From the NCBI GenBank assembly GCA_013330915.1, contig DUHK01000116.1:1-34770 (forward strand): a stretch of 34,770 nucleotides of DNA, given 5' to 3'. Numbering within the stretch: the stretch's first letter is position 1; each line of letters opens with the position of its first letter. The stretch is from Methanosphaera sp. GTDB taxonomy: Archaea; Methanobacteriota; Methanobacteria; Methanobacteriales; Methanobacteriaceae. The notes beneath the pieces are model-generated. The model saw only the letters and a program-made list of their open reading frames with translations, was not told the DNA's origin and ran no database searches. Below are positions 1 to 7,583 of the stretch, in pieces. A program made the translations under genes and the position numbers.

Positions 1-276
1 ATTATCAATTAGATTGATGAGTAAGTTTGTTATGCTAATAAATTAATGTATTTTTCTTTGTTTCTTAATTTATTTTTTATTGTAGTTATTTTTCATGAAT
101 ACTGAAAGATGAAGTTTATTTTTTAGATTTATTAACAAATAATTGTGATAACAACTTTTATTACTTATTAAATTAAAATATAAATCTAATAATAATTATT
201 TATTAATAGTTTTTAGATACATTTAAATATAAATTTAAACATATAGAAGTATATATTATTGATAAGGTGATTAATA
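1..276. other. AT-rich leader upstream of lsm, no gene seen
   Basis: No convincing reading frame or RNA gene is visible. The only feature I can point to is a TATA-like box at about 222-231 (ATTTAAATAT region), about 50 bases upstream of the lsm start. It would place transcription initiation near 250-256 and leave a short leader carrying the ribosome binding site at 264-270. Confidence 0.5.
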
Positions 277-522
277 GTGAACGATCAAAAAAATAATAAC
301 AATACATCTAGACCATTAGATGCATTAGGAAAAGCTTTAAACTCTCAAGTTCTCATCAAACTTAAAGGTGGAAAAGAATTTAGAGGAGCTTTACAAAGTT
401 TTGACATGCACATGAATTTAGTGCTTAACGATGCTGAAGAACTAGAAAATGGTGAATCTACCCGTAGATTAGGCGTTGTTTTAGTTCGTGGAGATAACAT
501 AGTATACATATCACCAGGATAA
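277..522 (+). CDS. Sm-like archaeal protein (LSm/SmAP1)
   Basis: An 81-residue Sm-fold RNA-binding protein. Archaeal SmAP proteins form heptameric rings that bind U-rich RNA and act in RNA processing and turnover. The Sm1 motif spans about residues 25-55 (KLKGG, then a DMHMNLVL block with the family's Asp and Asn), and Sm2 is VLVRGDNIVYI near the C-terminus. The start is GTG, supported by AAGGTGA at 264-270 with six bases of spacing. The first ten residues are a polar, Asn-rich extension. The gene precedes rpl37e; this pairing is known in many archaea, but the 212-bp gap here is long for it. Identification is secure from the paired Sm motifs and the length. Confidence 0.95.
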   Translation: MNDQKNNNNTSRPLDALGKALNSQVLIKLKGGKEFRGALQSFDMHMNLVLNDAEELENGESTRRLGVVLVRGDNIVYISPG

Positions 523-734
523 TTATTTAAAGGACAACTTAGTAGTTTAACTATTAATATTAATCGTCCTTATTAGAAAGTAATACCTGATTGTTATTTA
601 TTGATTAAGGTATAAAAAAAGATATATCGATCGTGTATCTGTTTTGAATAGAATATGATTCTATTCTCTAGTTTTTACCTTTTTTAAGGTTTTATATTTA
701 TTCATTTTTTTTACACATTACTGGAGGTTATATA
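523..734 (+). other. Inverted-repeat-rich spacer between lsm and rpl37e
   Basis: No gene. Five consecutive potential hairpins are visible: arms 530-535/566-571 (AAGGAC with GTCCTT), 583-588/608-613 (ATACCT with AGGTAT), about 620-638, a perfect nine-base pair of arms at 646-654/658-666 (GAATAGAAT with ATTCTATTC), and 677-681/686-690 (ACCTT with AAGGT). The rpl37e ribosome binding site GGAGGT follows at 723-728. Short inverted repeats arise easily in AT-rich DNA, so function is inference. Confidence 0.4.
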
Positions 735-920
735 ATGAAAGGAACACCATCATTTGGTAAACGTAATAAGAAAAATCACATCAGATGTAGAAGATGTGGA
801 AGAAACGCTTACAATCCAAATAAAAAATACTGTGCTTCATGTGGATTTGGAAGATCAAAAAGATTAAGAAGCTACAGTTGGCAAAACAAAAAGCCTGTAA
901 CAGGTAAAAGATTAAAATAG
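735..920 (+). CDS. rpl37e: Large ribosomal subunit protein eL37 (L37e)
   Basis: A 61-residue, very basic zinc-ribbon ribosomal protein of the 50S subunit that binds 23S rRNA. Cys18, Cys21, Cys33 and Cys36 form the CxxC-x11-CxxC zinc site, with the typical CGRNAYNPNKKYCASCGFG surround. The N-terminal MKGTPSFGKRNK segment and the basic tail are characteristic. The start has a strong ribosome binding site, GGAGGT at 723-728, six bases before ATG. Length matches the archaeal family. It is probably co-expressed with lsm upstream, although the structured spacer could allow independent control. Confidence 0.97.
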   Translation: MKGTPSFGKRNKKNHIRCRRCGRNAYNPNKKYCASCGFGRSKRLRSYSWQNKKPVTGKRLK

Positions 921-1196
921 ATAATTATTAGTATTCTAATACATTATCTTCAAATTATTTTTTCTATTTTTAATTTAACTAATTTTATATCATTTATATT
1001 AAACATATTTTTTTTCTCAATTTGATTTAAGATAAAATAGTAAAATATGTATATTAAATTAAACATAAATTACTAACATAATATAATAGTATGAAAAATC
1101 ATTTTTTATAAATAATAATAATCATTATTTAATATTTTCATAAAAAATATGTTAGATATTATTACAATTAATTAATCAAACAAAGTAGGTGTCATA
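921..1196 (+). other. AT-rich intergenic region upstream of pycB with a long imperfect hairpin
   Basis: No gene. A nested inverted repeat runs from 1090 to 1142: outer arms TATGAAAA (1090-1097) and TTTTCATA (1135-1142), inner arms AAATAAT (1110-1116) and ATTATTT (1124-1130). A TATA-like stretch (TAAAAAATAT) follows at about 1141-1150, and AGGTG at 1186-1190 is the pycB ribosome binding site. The repeat therefore sits just upstream of the likely TATA box, where an operator could lie. Confidence 0.4.
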
Positions 1197-2903
1197 ATGG
1201 CAAAAGTAAAAATTATTGAAACTGCATTACGTGATGCTCACCAATCATTAATTGCTACTAGATTAAGAACTGAAGACATGGTTCCTATTATAGAGGATAT
1301 GGATAAAGTAGGATACTTTTCTCTAGAAGCATGGGGTGGAGCAACTTTTGATTCATGTATACGTTTTTTAAATGAAGATCCATGGGAACGGTTAAGAACT
1401 TTCAAAGATCACGTTACAAAAACACCACTTCAAATGTTATTAAGAGGACAAAACTTAGTAGGTTATAAACATTATGCGGATGATTTTGTAAAATCCTTTG
1501 TAGAGAAATCATATGAAAATGGTGTGGATGTATTCAGAATCTTTGATGCATTAAATGATCCAAGAAACATGGAAATGTCTATTAAAACAGCAAAACAACA
1601 AGGGGCTTATGTTTTAGGTACAATAAGTTATACTATTAGTCCTGTACATACAATAGAGAAATATGTTGATTTTGCAAAAGAATTGGCTGCTATGGAATGT
1701 GATGCCATAACAATCAAAGATATGGCTGGATTAATATCTCCACAAGTTGCAACAGACTTAGTATCAGCATTAAAAGATGAAATAGGTTTACCAGTAAATT
1801 TACACAGTCACTGTACAAGTGGAATGACTTTGATGAGTTATCAAGCAGCAGTCAATGCTGGTGTTGACATGTTAGACACAGCAATATCTCCATTTTCCGG
1901 TGGAACATCTCAACCACCTACAGAAAGTGTTGTAGCAGCTTTAGAATCAACACAATATGAAACGGGAATTGACTTAAAACTGCTATCAAAAATCAAAGAA
2001 TATTTTGCTGATTTAAATGAAAAATATCATGCACTCTTTGATCCATTAGCATCAACAGTAGATACTGATGTATTAATATACCAAGTGCCTGGTGGAATGT
2101 TATCTAACCTTGTATCACAATTAAAACAACAAGATGCAATTGATAAATATGATGACGTGCTTGCAGAAATACCAAAAGTAAGAAAAGATTTAGGATATCC
2201 TCCACTTGTAACTCCTACTAGTCAAATTGTGGGTGTTCAATCAGTAATGAATGTGTTAATGGGTGAAAGGTATAAAAACATAACAAAAGAAGTTAAAGAA
2301 TACCTTAAAGGATATTATGGTAGAGCACCTTCTGAAATAAATCAGGAATTATACAAAGAAGCAATCGGTGATGAAGAACCAATTACATGTAGACCTGCAG
2401 ATTTATTAGAACCTGAATTAGATGCAGCCAGAGCTAAATTAGAAGAAATGAATTTGCTTAAAAAAGAAGAAGATGTTCTTACATATGCAATGTATCCAAC
2501 AGTTGCAGAAAAATTCTTAAAAGGAGAAGCAGTTGCAGAAGAAATTCCAGAACCTAAAGTTGAATATACCGCTTCAAAAATACCAACCGCATATGATGTG
2601 GAAGTGGATGGTGAAGTATTCAGCGTAAAAATTTTACCAACAGGTTACATGGAAATGGAACCATCATCTCAACAAGTTAAACCATCAGTAGAAGGAGCTC
2701 TAACTTCAGCTATGCAGGGAATGATAGTTAAACTTAAGGTAAAAGTTGGAGACAGCGTAAACGAAGGAGATACTGTTGCAGTTTTAGAAGCTATGAAAAT
2801 GGAAAACGATGTAAAAGCGGATAAATCTGGTAAAGTATCAGAAATTTTCATCTCAGAAGGAGATACAGTTGAAAAAGATGATGTTTTAATGGTTATCGAA
2901 TAA
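1197..2903 (+). CDS. pycB: Pyruvate carboxylase subunit B (biotin-carrying carboxyltransferase subunit)
   Basis: A 568-residue subunit of the two-subunit archaeal pyruvate carboxylase. It transfers carboxyl from carboxybiotin to pyruvate, giving oxaloacetate for the incomplete TCA pathway and aspartate synthesis. The N-terminal carboxyltransferase TIM barrel shows DAHQSL near residue 14, WGGATFD, the TIKDMAG metal/substrate motif and LHSHCTSG. A middle conserved domain leads to a C-terminal biotinyl domain with EAMKMEND; the biotinylated lysine is Lys534, 35 residues from the end, as expected. The biotin-carboxylase partner PycA is not in the window, so the enzyme is encoded at split loci. 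The start ATG follows AGGTG at 1186-1190. The long AT-rich upstream region could carry its own control. A decarboxylase alpha subunit (OadA) is homologous, but methanogen context favours PycB. Confidence 0.93.
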   Translation: MAKVKIIETALRDAHQSLIATRLRTEDMVPIIEDMDKVGYFSLEAWGGATFDSCIRFLNEDPWERLRTFKDHVTKTPLQMLLRGQNLVGYKHYADDFVKSFVEKSYENGVDVFRIFDALNDPRNMEMSIKTAKQQGAYVLGTISYTISPVHTIEKYVDFAKELAAMECDAITIKDMAGLISPQVATDLVSALKDEIGLPVNLHSHCTSGMTLMSYQAAVNAGVDMLDTAISPFSGGTSQPPTESVVAALESTQYETGIDLKLLSKIKEYFADLNEKYHALFDPLASTVDTDVLIYQVPGGMLSNLVSQLKQQDAIDKYDDVLAEIPKVRKDLGYPPLVTPTSQIVGVQSVMNVLMGERYKNITKEVKEYLKGYYGRAPSEINQELYKEAIGDEEPITCRPADLLEPELDAARAKLEEMNLLKKEEDVLTYAMYPTVAEKFLKGEAVAEEIPEPKVEYTASKIPTAYDVEVDGEVFSVKILPTGYMEMEPSSQQVKPSVEGALTSAMQGMIVKLKVKVGDSVNEGDTVAVLEAMKMENDVKADKSGKVSEIFISEGDTVEKDDVLMVIE

Positions 2904-2917
2904 CCATTCTTTTTTTT
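2891..2917 (+). terminator. Stem-loop plus T8 terminator at the pycB stop codon
   Basis: GGTTAT (2891-2896) and ATAACC (2900-2905) pair perfectly around a CGA loop. The hairpin overlaps the last codons and stop of pycB and is followed by ATTC and an uninterrupted run of eight T at 2910-2917. T-tracts are known to suffice for archaeal termination; the hairpin is an extra. A gene on the opposite strand ends two bases further on. Confidence 0.6.
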
Positions 2918-2918
2918 A

Positions 2919-3482
2919 TTATTTTTTCTTATATAATATGGAAGTTACATTGTTTAAATATTTAGGTAACACCCCATTAATTAACAACAACTCAATGTTA
3001 AAGAGATCTTTTAATATTTTTCTACTGTCCATTCCAATGGAAGCTAGAGAATAACGTCTTATTTCAGGATGTTTACATTCGGAATACAATTCTTTGCAGT
3101 TTTCTGCACAATGATTGCATGGGCCGGTCAAACTTTGTGCTTTAGGATATTTCTTTTCATAACCCAATACTTTATCAACTACTTTCTTTTTCTCTTTAAA
3201 GAACGTATTATATAGGAATTCCTTTAGTTCATCTGGAGTGTAATCCTTCTCATAATATTCTGCATCAAAGAACAACTGGGTAACATGGATGTCTATAAAA
3301 TCATATTCCTTTACAAATTTTTCAATATCTATTTCAACCGGTGAACAGGAATAATTGGTGTTGTAGCGGGGACATTCCTTACAATAACCCTGAACCAAAT
3401 CAAAATTATAAAATCTTTCAAAGAATTCTTCTGTTGTTATAGTTTTTTTGTAGTGTTTTACATCATAGTCAATGTCCTGCAT
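2919..3482 (-). CDS. DUF2284 family cysteine-rich, predicted metal-binding protein
   Basis: 187 residues, matching by recall the DUF2284/COG5423 family of predicted metal-binding proteins of unknown function. Seven cysteines fall in two groups: Cys34, Cys37 and Cys46 near the N-terminus, and Cys122, Cys125, Cys129 and Cys136 in the C-terminal half. The second group, CxxCx3Cx6C, resembles iron-sulfur or zinc ligation. No signal peptide or membrane segment is seen. It is the last gene of a minus-strand operon after larC and queC; queC's TGA lies within its ribosome binding region (TGAGGT, seven T, then ATG), so translation is probably coupled. The partners suggest nickel or 7-deazaguanine metabolism, but no function can be assigned from sequence alone. 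Confidence 0.75.
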   Translation of the reverse strand: MQDIDYDVKHYKKTITTEEFFERFYNFDLVQGYCKECPRYNTNYSCSPVEIDIEKFVKEYDFIDIHVTQLFFDAEYYEKDYTPDELKEFLYNTFFKEKKKVVDKVLGYEKKYPKAQSLTGPCNHCAENCKELYSECKHPEIRRYSLASIGMDSRKILKDLFNIELLLINGVLPKYLNNVTSILYKKK

Positions 3483-3491
3483 AAAAAAACC

Positions 3492-4178
3492 TCATTTTAA
3501 GTAAGTTGTGTCATCGTTTATATTTGCATTTATGAATGCTCTTTTTCTTCTTTTACATGATTCACAAACGCCACAATGTTTGTCAGTACCGCTGTAACAG
3601 GAATATGATAAATCCATAGGAGCATTAACTTCCTTACCTTTTTTTACTATACCTATCTTATCCATATCAATAAGTGGGGCTTTAATTTCAATATTATCGA
3701 ATGATCCATATTTGATTGTTTCATTAAATGCATTTAAGTATTCTTTTGAATTGTCAGGGAAAGTCTTGGCTTCTTCATAATCCCACCCAACGATTATTAT
3801 TTCTGCACCGATACTTTCTGCATATGCCAAGGCGATGCTGCAAAAAACGGTGTTTCTGGCGGGAACCCATACTGATTTTGCACTTTTTATAGCAACATCG
3901 TAGTTGTCCAATTCATTTTCTTCAATTTGTGGAATTTCATTATCTGTTGTTAAGCTGGAATTACTGATTTTTTTTAGCCAGGGCAGGTCGATTATGACGT
4001 GTTTCATGCCAAGTTTTTCACATATTATCTTTGAATGTTTAACTTCCTGATCAAAACTTCGTTGTCCATAATTAAATGTCAATGCGGTTAAATCATATTC
4101 TTGTGCATATATGCTCGTTGCAACAGTACAATCCAATCCTCCGGACAAAACACTTATTCCTTTGGGTTTACTCATCAT
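3492..4178 (-). CDS. queC: 7-cyano-7-deazaguanine synthase (QueC)
   Basis: Converts 7-carboxy-7-deazaguanine to preQ0 with ATP and ammonia, the step feeding archaeosine modification of tRNA position 15. The PP-loop signature LSGGLDCTVA is near the N-terminus, followed by NYGQRS, the VWVPARNTVFCSIALAYAE block and the EAKTFPDNSKEYLNAFNE block. The zinc-binding C-terminus, CYSGTDKHCGVCESC at about residues 194-208, has four cysteines. A GTG at 4184 could extend the protein by two residues, but the ATG at 4178 sits next to AAGTGA and is preferred. The start overlaps the end of larC (stop at 4168-4170), so the two are coupled. Length (228 residues) is typical. Confidence 0.92.
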   Translation of the reverse strand: MMSKPKGISVLSGGLDCTVATSIYAQEYDLTALTFNYGQRSFDQEVKHSKIICEKLGMKHVIIDLPWLKKISNSSLTTDNEIPQIEENELDNYDVAIKSAKSVWVPARNTVFCSIALAYAESIGAEIIIVGWDYEEAKTFPDNSKEYLNAFNETIKYGSFDNIEIKAPLIDMDKIGIVKKGKEVNAPMDLSYSCYSGTDKHCGVCESCKRRKRAFINANINDDTTYLK

Positions 4179-5397
4179 CTTCACTTCTCATATTCATTTT
4201 ATAATCTTGTTCAATGTAATCTTTCAAATCTTTGACGGGAATACCAGTTTTATCGGATAAAATTTTCAAATCATCATATTCCGGACTGCACTTGATGACT
4301 TTTCCGTTTATTTCTCCGATTTTAAATCGAATTTTTTCATCATTGTCCTTTATTTTGATATTGTGGATAATATTTTCCCTGATTGCCACACCCCTGTGGA
4401 CATGTGGTAACATTCTAACTCCTAATGTACCGGTCTCTTCCATAAGTACATTCACTAAATGTTCTGCATTTTCCGGACGGGTAATGACCTTAACAATATG
4501 TCCCGGACGATTTTTTTTCATAATTGTCGGTGTAATACAAACGTCTCGGGCACCTTCATTAAGCAGCGTATCATATAATCCACCCAATATTTCTCCACTC
4601 AAGGTATCAATATTTGTTTCAAGTACTGTTATGACATTTTCTTTAGAATCATCATCAGCTTTTATGATTCTAAGTGCGTTCAATATTTTCAGATCTTTTT
4701 TACCTGATCCATAACCTATTGTTTTATTTTTAAGCAGTGGCATTGAAGATGTGTATTCATCAGTAATATTAACTAAAATAGCACTGCCCGTTGGTGTTGC
4801 TAATTCTGTATCCACTTCTCCACCTATTGTGGGAATGTTTTTCAGAATATTTAGCACAGCAGGTGCGGGAACAGGCAGTATTCCATGTAGTGTATTTACA
4901 CATCCTGATCCTGTAGCAACTGGCAGAGAATATACTTTCTCATCATCAAAGTTTAATAAATGATATGCATATGAAGCACCTACTATATCAGCAACTGCAT
5001 CTGCACATCCCACCTCATGGAAATGTAATTCTTCTAAGTTCTTTCCATGAACTTCCGATTCAGCATCAGCCAGTGTTTTGAATATTTTTTTTGCTAATTC
5101 AACACTTTTTATGACTGTGTTGTCTTCAGAATATTTTTCTTTTGTTATTTCATCCAGTTTATTCATTATGTCCGGAAAATGTCTTGCAGAATTGTCATGT
5201 GTTTGAATATCAGCAAATGTTGTCATGACACCTGATTTGGATTTTTTGTTGATATCTACTTGAATATCTCCAAATTCTTTTGCATAGTTTGTAATGACAT
5301 CTTTGATTTTTTCTTTGTCTGCACCCAAATCAATAAAAGCTCCTATAAACATATTTCCTGCTAATCCTGAAACTTGTGGGTCTATAACTACAACCAT
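4168..5397 (-). CDS. larC: Nickel-pincer cofactor nickel insertion protein LarC (DUF111)
   Basis: A 409-residue LarC family protein, the CTP-dependent cyclometallase that inserts nickel into pyridinium-3,5-bisthiocarboxylate mononucleotide to give the lactate racemase cofactor. Family marks are the N-terminal DPQVSGLAGNMFIGA segment, the metal-binding HFHEVG at residues 125-130 followed by ADAVADIVGA, and the TPTGSAIL and GYGSGKKD blocks. In lactobacilli larC is split and joined by frameshifting; here it is one continuous frame. LarB, LarE and LarA are not in the window. The gene heads a minus-strand operon with queC and the DUF2284 gene and is transcribed away from a cobalamin operon. Function in methanogens is inferred from family membership. 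Confidence 0.88.
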   Translation of the reverse strand: MVVVIDPQVSGLAGNMFIGAFIDLGADKEKIKDVITNYAKEFGDIQVDINKKSKSGVMTTFADIQTHDNSARHFPDIMNKLDEITKEKYSEDNTVIKSVELAKKIFKTLADAESEVHGKNLEELHFHEVGCADAVADIVGASYAYHLLNFDDEKVYSLPVATGSGCVNTLHGILPVPAPAVLNILKNIPTIGGEVDTELATPTGSAILVNITDEYTSSMPLLKNKTIGYGSGKKDLKILNALRIIKADDDSKENVITVLETNIDTLSGEILGGLYDTLLNEGARDVCITPTIMKKNRPGHIVKVITRPENAEHLVNVLMEETGTLGVRMLPHVHRGVAIRENIIHNIKIKDNDEKIRFKIGEINGKVIKCSPEYDDLKILSDKTGIPVKDLKDYIEQDYKMNMRSEDDE

Positions 5398-5487
5398 TTT
5401 AATTCATCCAAATATTTATTGTATATTAATATGTTTTTTAAATTTTATAATTCTTTTTTCATCCTTTTTAGATATTTTTAGGAAATA

Positions 5488-5513
5488 ATTATATAAAAAT
5501 CTTTTTATATAAT
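5488..5513. promoter_or_regulatory. 26-bp palindrome with back-to-back TATA boxes (larC / cobS divergent promoter)
   Basis: ATTATATAAAAA (5488-5499) and TTTTTATATAAT (5502-5513) are exact inverted copies around TC. Each half contains a good archaeal TATA box. The + strand half could direct transcription from about 5535 toward the cobalamin genes, and the other from about 5465 toward larC. The palindrome lies in the 240-bp divergent spacer and may also be a regulator-binding site. Confidence 0.55.
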
Positions 5514-5639
5514 ATTATTAGAATATAAGAAAGTACAAATGCTTTTATAATTCAATTTTAGTTTATTTAACTAAAAAAACTTCAATTATTATTTATTTAT
5601 CAATTCATACAATAATATTCAAAAATGGAGGTAGTATAC

Positions 5640-6155
5640 TTGGAAGTAAACATGGATGGAGTAACTATTTCTAAAAAGGATAACGGTATTTTAATACAAA
5701 GTCAAAGTCCATTTTATGTGCTTGCAAATAGGGATTATTTTGATTTTCAATATATAACCGAATTTGATAATCATTATTATAATAATGAATGTTTGGAGAG
5801 AATTTTAGTAGAAAAAGATGGAATCAGTGTAATCACTACTGTCGAATATTTTGAAAATAAATTTTTCACCAATGTAACGATTTTGCTTGATGTTGAATTG
5901 GACAATATAACTCTGTTGAATATTTATCGTACTGCAATCGAAACAATTTCCACAGTATCATGGCAGGTTGATGCAATTAACAAGGATGAATTATCAAATA
6001 AACTAGGTAATTACTACAACATGATTTATGTGGCATGCAGAGGAAAGTCAGAAAAGTTGATAGCTTTTGACATTTCGTTGTTTTATGAGGTTAAAGAATT
6101 ACTTGAAGAAGCATTGCTGAAATCTTTTGAAAAAATATCTTATAATAAAAATTAA
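5640..6155 (+). CDS. CbiZ-like (adenosylcobinamide amidohydrolase-related) protein, divergent
   Basis: About 171 residues. The start is best placed at TTG 5640, because GGAGGT at 5627-5632 sits seven bases upstream; an in-frame ATG at 5625 overlaps that ribosome binding site and cannot use it. The segment from about residue 83 (FTNVTILL, then a helix with YRTAIETIS) to the C-terminus follows the spacing of CbiZ, which hydrolyses adenosylcobinamide to adenosylcobyric acid during corrinoid salvage. However, the usual glycine-rich GTGTD-type motif appears only as GNYYNMIYVACRG. Adjacency to cobS, 14-17 bases downstream, supports a cobalamin role. Activity is uncertain and it may be a non-catalytic relative. 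Confidence 0.5.
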   Translation: MEVNMDGVTISKKDNGILIQSQSPFYVLANRDYFDFQYITEFDNHYYNNECLERILVEKDGISVITTVEYFENKFFTNVTILLDVELDNITLLNIYRTAIETISTVSWQVDAINKDELSNKLGNYYNMIYVACRGKSEKLIAFDISLFYEVKELLEEALLKSFEKISYNKN

Positions 6156-6172
6156 TTTTATATGGTGATATG

Positions 6173-6970
6173 ATGGAAAATCCGGAAAATAATGAAAACG
6201 AATCAAAAACAATAGTTCGACCATCAATAAATGGTTTGTTGGGTATTCTTTCATTTTCTACAAGAATACCGGTAAATCGTATGGTAACTATTGAAGAGAT
6301 GGCCAGTAGTGTGGTGATATGGCCATATGTTGGTTTGTTTATAGGGGCATTAGGAGCAATTCTAGCGTATCTGTCTAGTTACGTATTTGGTTTAAACACT
6401 ATGCTTAGTGCCGCATTGGTATATGGTTTTATTGTATGGTTTACAGGATTTAACCATGTTGATGGTGTTATGGATATGGGTGATGGATTAATGGTTCATG
6501 GTGACCCTGAAAAACGATTATCTGTAATGAGAGATTCCATGGTGGGAACCGGAGGTATTGCTACATTTTTTGTAGTTGCTAGTATAACCTTGGTGGCATT
6601 AATGTCAGTTCCGTCCCAATTCTTTATTAAAACTGTTTTGCTGATGGAACTATGTTCAAAATTTAGTATGATAACATCAATGGTAATAGGGAAGGATGAT
6701 ACCCGGGGAATAGGACGATTGATAAAATCAGGAATTAATACAAAAATTTTATTAATATTAGTAATAATAAATTCATTAATAGGATATTTGATATTGGGTT
6801 TACCAGGAGTATGTGCAATAATTGCCAGTGTATGTACTGGATTATATCTTGCACACGTTGCAGATAATAAATTTGGGTGCGTAACTGGAGATATCATGGG
6901 TGCTTCTAATGAAATAGCAAGAACAGTATCCTTAATTGTTTTATTAATAGCTTTTAATTTTTTAATTTAA
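6173..6970 (+). CDS. cobS: Adenosylcobinamide-GDP ribazoletransferase (cobalamin synthase CobS)
   Basis: An integral membrane enzyme that joins adenosylcobinamide-GDP and alpha-ribazole (phosphate) in the last steps of cobalamin assembly; methanogens need corrinoids for Mtr and methanol methyltransferases. Sequence marks are GLLGILSFSTRIPV near the N-terminus, WPYVG, the active-site block with FNHVDGVMDMGDGLMVHGD and RDSMVGTGG, and the C-terminal GCVTGDIMGASNEI segment. About seven hydrophobic helices are predicted. GGTGAT at 6164-6169 precedes two adjacent ATG codons (6170 and 6173); the second has better spacing. Preceded by the CbiZ-like gene and followed after 14 bases by trm56, making a three-gene operon. 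Confidence 0.93.
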   Translation: MENPENNENESKTIVRPSINGLLGILSFSTRIPVNRMVTIEEMASSVVIWPYVGLFIGALGAILAYLSSYVFGLNTMLSAALVYGFIVWFTGFNHVDGVMDMGDGLMVHGDPEKRLSVMRDSMVGTGGIATFFVVASITLVALMSVPSQFFIKTVLLMELCSKFSMITSMVIGKDDTRGIGRLIKSGINTKILLILVIINSLIGYLILGLPGVCAIIASVCTGLYLAHVADNKFGCVTGDIMGASNEIARTVSLIVLLIAFNFLI

Positions 6971-6984
6971 GGGGAAGTATAATA

Positions 6985-7509
6985 ATGATAACAGTATTGA
7001 GATTGGATCATAGACTCGGAAGAGATACAAGAATAACAACACACGTATGTTTAACTGCAAGGGCATTTGGTGCAGATAAAGTTATTTTAAGTGGTGAAAG
7101 AGACAAGCACATTATAGAATCTGTGGAACGTGTTGTTGAAAATTGGGGAGGAAATTTCCAAGTTGAATATAATGAAAAGTATTTGCCGGTAATTAAAGAA
7201 CATAAAAGAAACGGTTATGAAATCATTCATTTAACCATGTATGGAAAACACGTTGAAGATGTCATTCCAAAAATACGTGACAACGGTAAAGATAAATTAA
7301 TTATTGTTGGAGGTTCCAGGGTTCCTACAGAGGTTTATGAATTAGCTGATTGGAATTTAAGTGTAACTAATCAACCTCATTCTGAAGTAGCGGCACTGGC
7401 AATATGTTTACATTATGTAATGGATGCTAAAGAATTGGACATTGTATATGAAGATAGTAAAATGCAAATAATTCCAAATAATGAACATAAAGAGGTTATA
7501 AAAAAATAG
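6985..7509 (+). CDS. tRNA (cytidine(56)-2'-O)-methyltransferase (aTrm56)
   Basis: A 174-residue SPOUT-class methyltransferase specific to archaea, methylating the ribose of C56 in the T-loop of tRNA with S-adenosylmethionine. The N-terminal VLRLDHRLGRDTRITTHVCL segment is diagnostic, and the C-terminal knot region carries IIVGGSRVPTEVYELADWNLSVTNQPHSEVAAL in the expected order. The start ATG follows AGGGGAAG. It is the last gene of the cbiZ-like/cobS transcript, an association with no evident biochemical logic. It ends in a long T-tract region. Confidence 0.92.
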   Translation: MITVLRLDHRLGRDTRITTHVCLTARAFGADKVILSGERDKHIIESVERVVENWGGNFQVEYNEKYLPVIKEHKRNGYEIIHLTMYGKHVEDVIPKIRDNGKDKLIIVGGSRVPTEVYELADWNLSVTNQPHSEVAALAICLHYVMDAKELDIVYEDSKMQIIPNNEHKEVIKK

Positions 7510-7583
7510 ATAATTTCTTTTTTTTTTAAAAAATAGCTTTTTTTTATTATTGTAAAAAAATAGATAAGAAAAATAATGAATCA
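7510..7583. terminator. T-rich convergent terminator region between trm56 and ino1
   Basis: A run of ten T (about 7518-7527) and a second of eight T (about 7538-7545) follow trm56. On the other strand, T-runs follow the ino1 stop. A short palindrome, ATAATGA-A-TCATTAT (7573-7587), overlaps the ino1 stop codon. The arrangement would end both converging transcripts. Confidence 0.5.

Noticed and set aside
4168..4184. larC-queC overlap as a frameshift like the split larC of lactobacilli
   Set aside because: larC is full length in one frame with its expected C-terminus; the overlap is ordinary translational coupling.
5398..5639. Cobalamin riboswitch upstream of the cobS operon
   Set aside because: The spacer is nearly all A/T and lacks any B12-box-like conserved sequence; the palindrome explains the visible structure.
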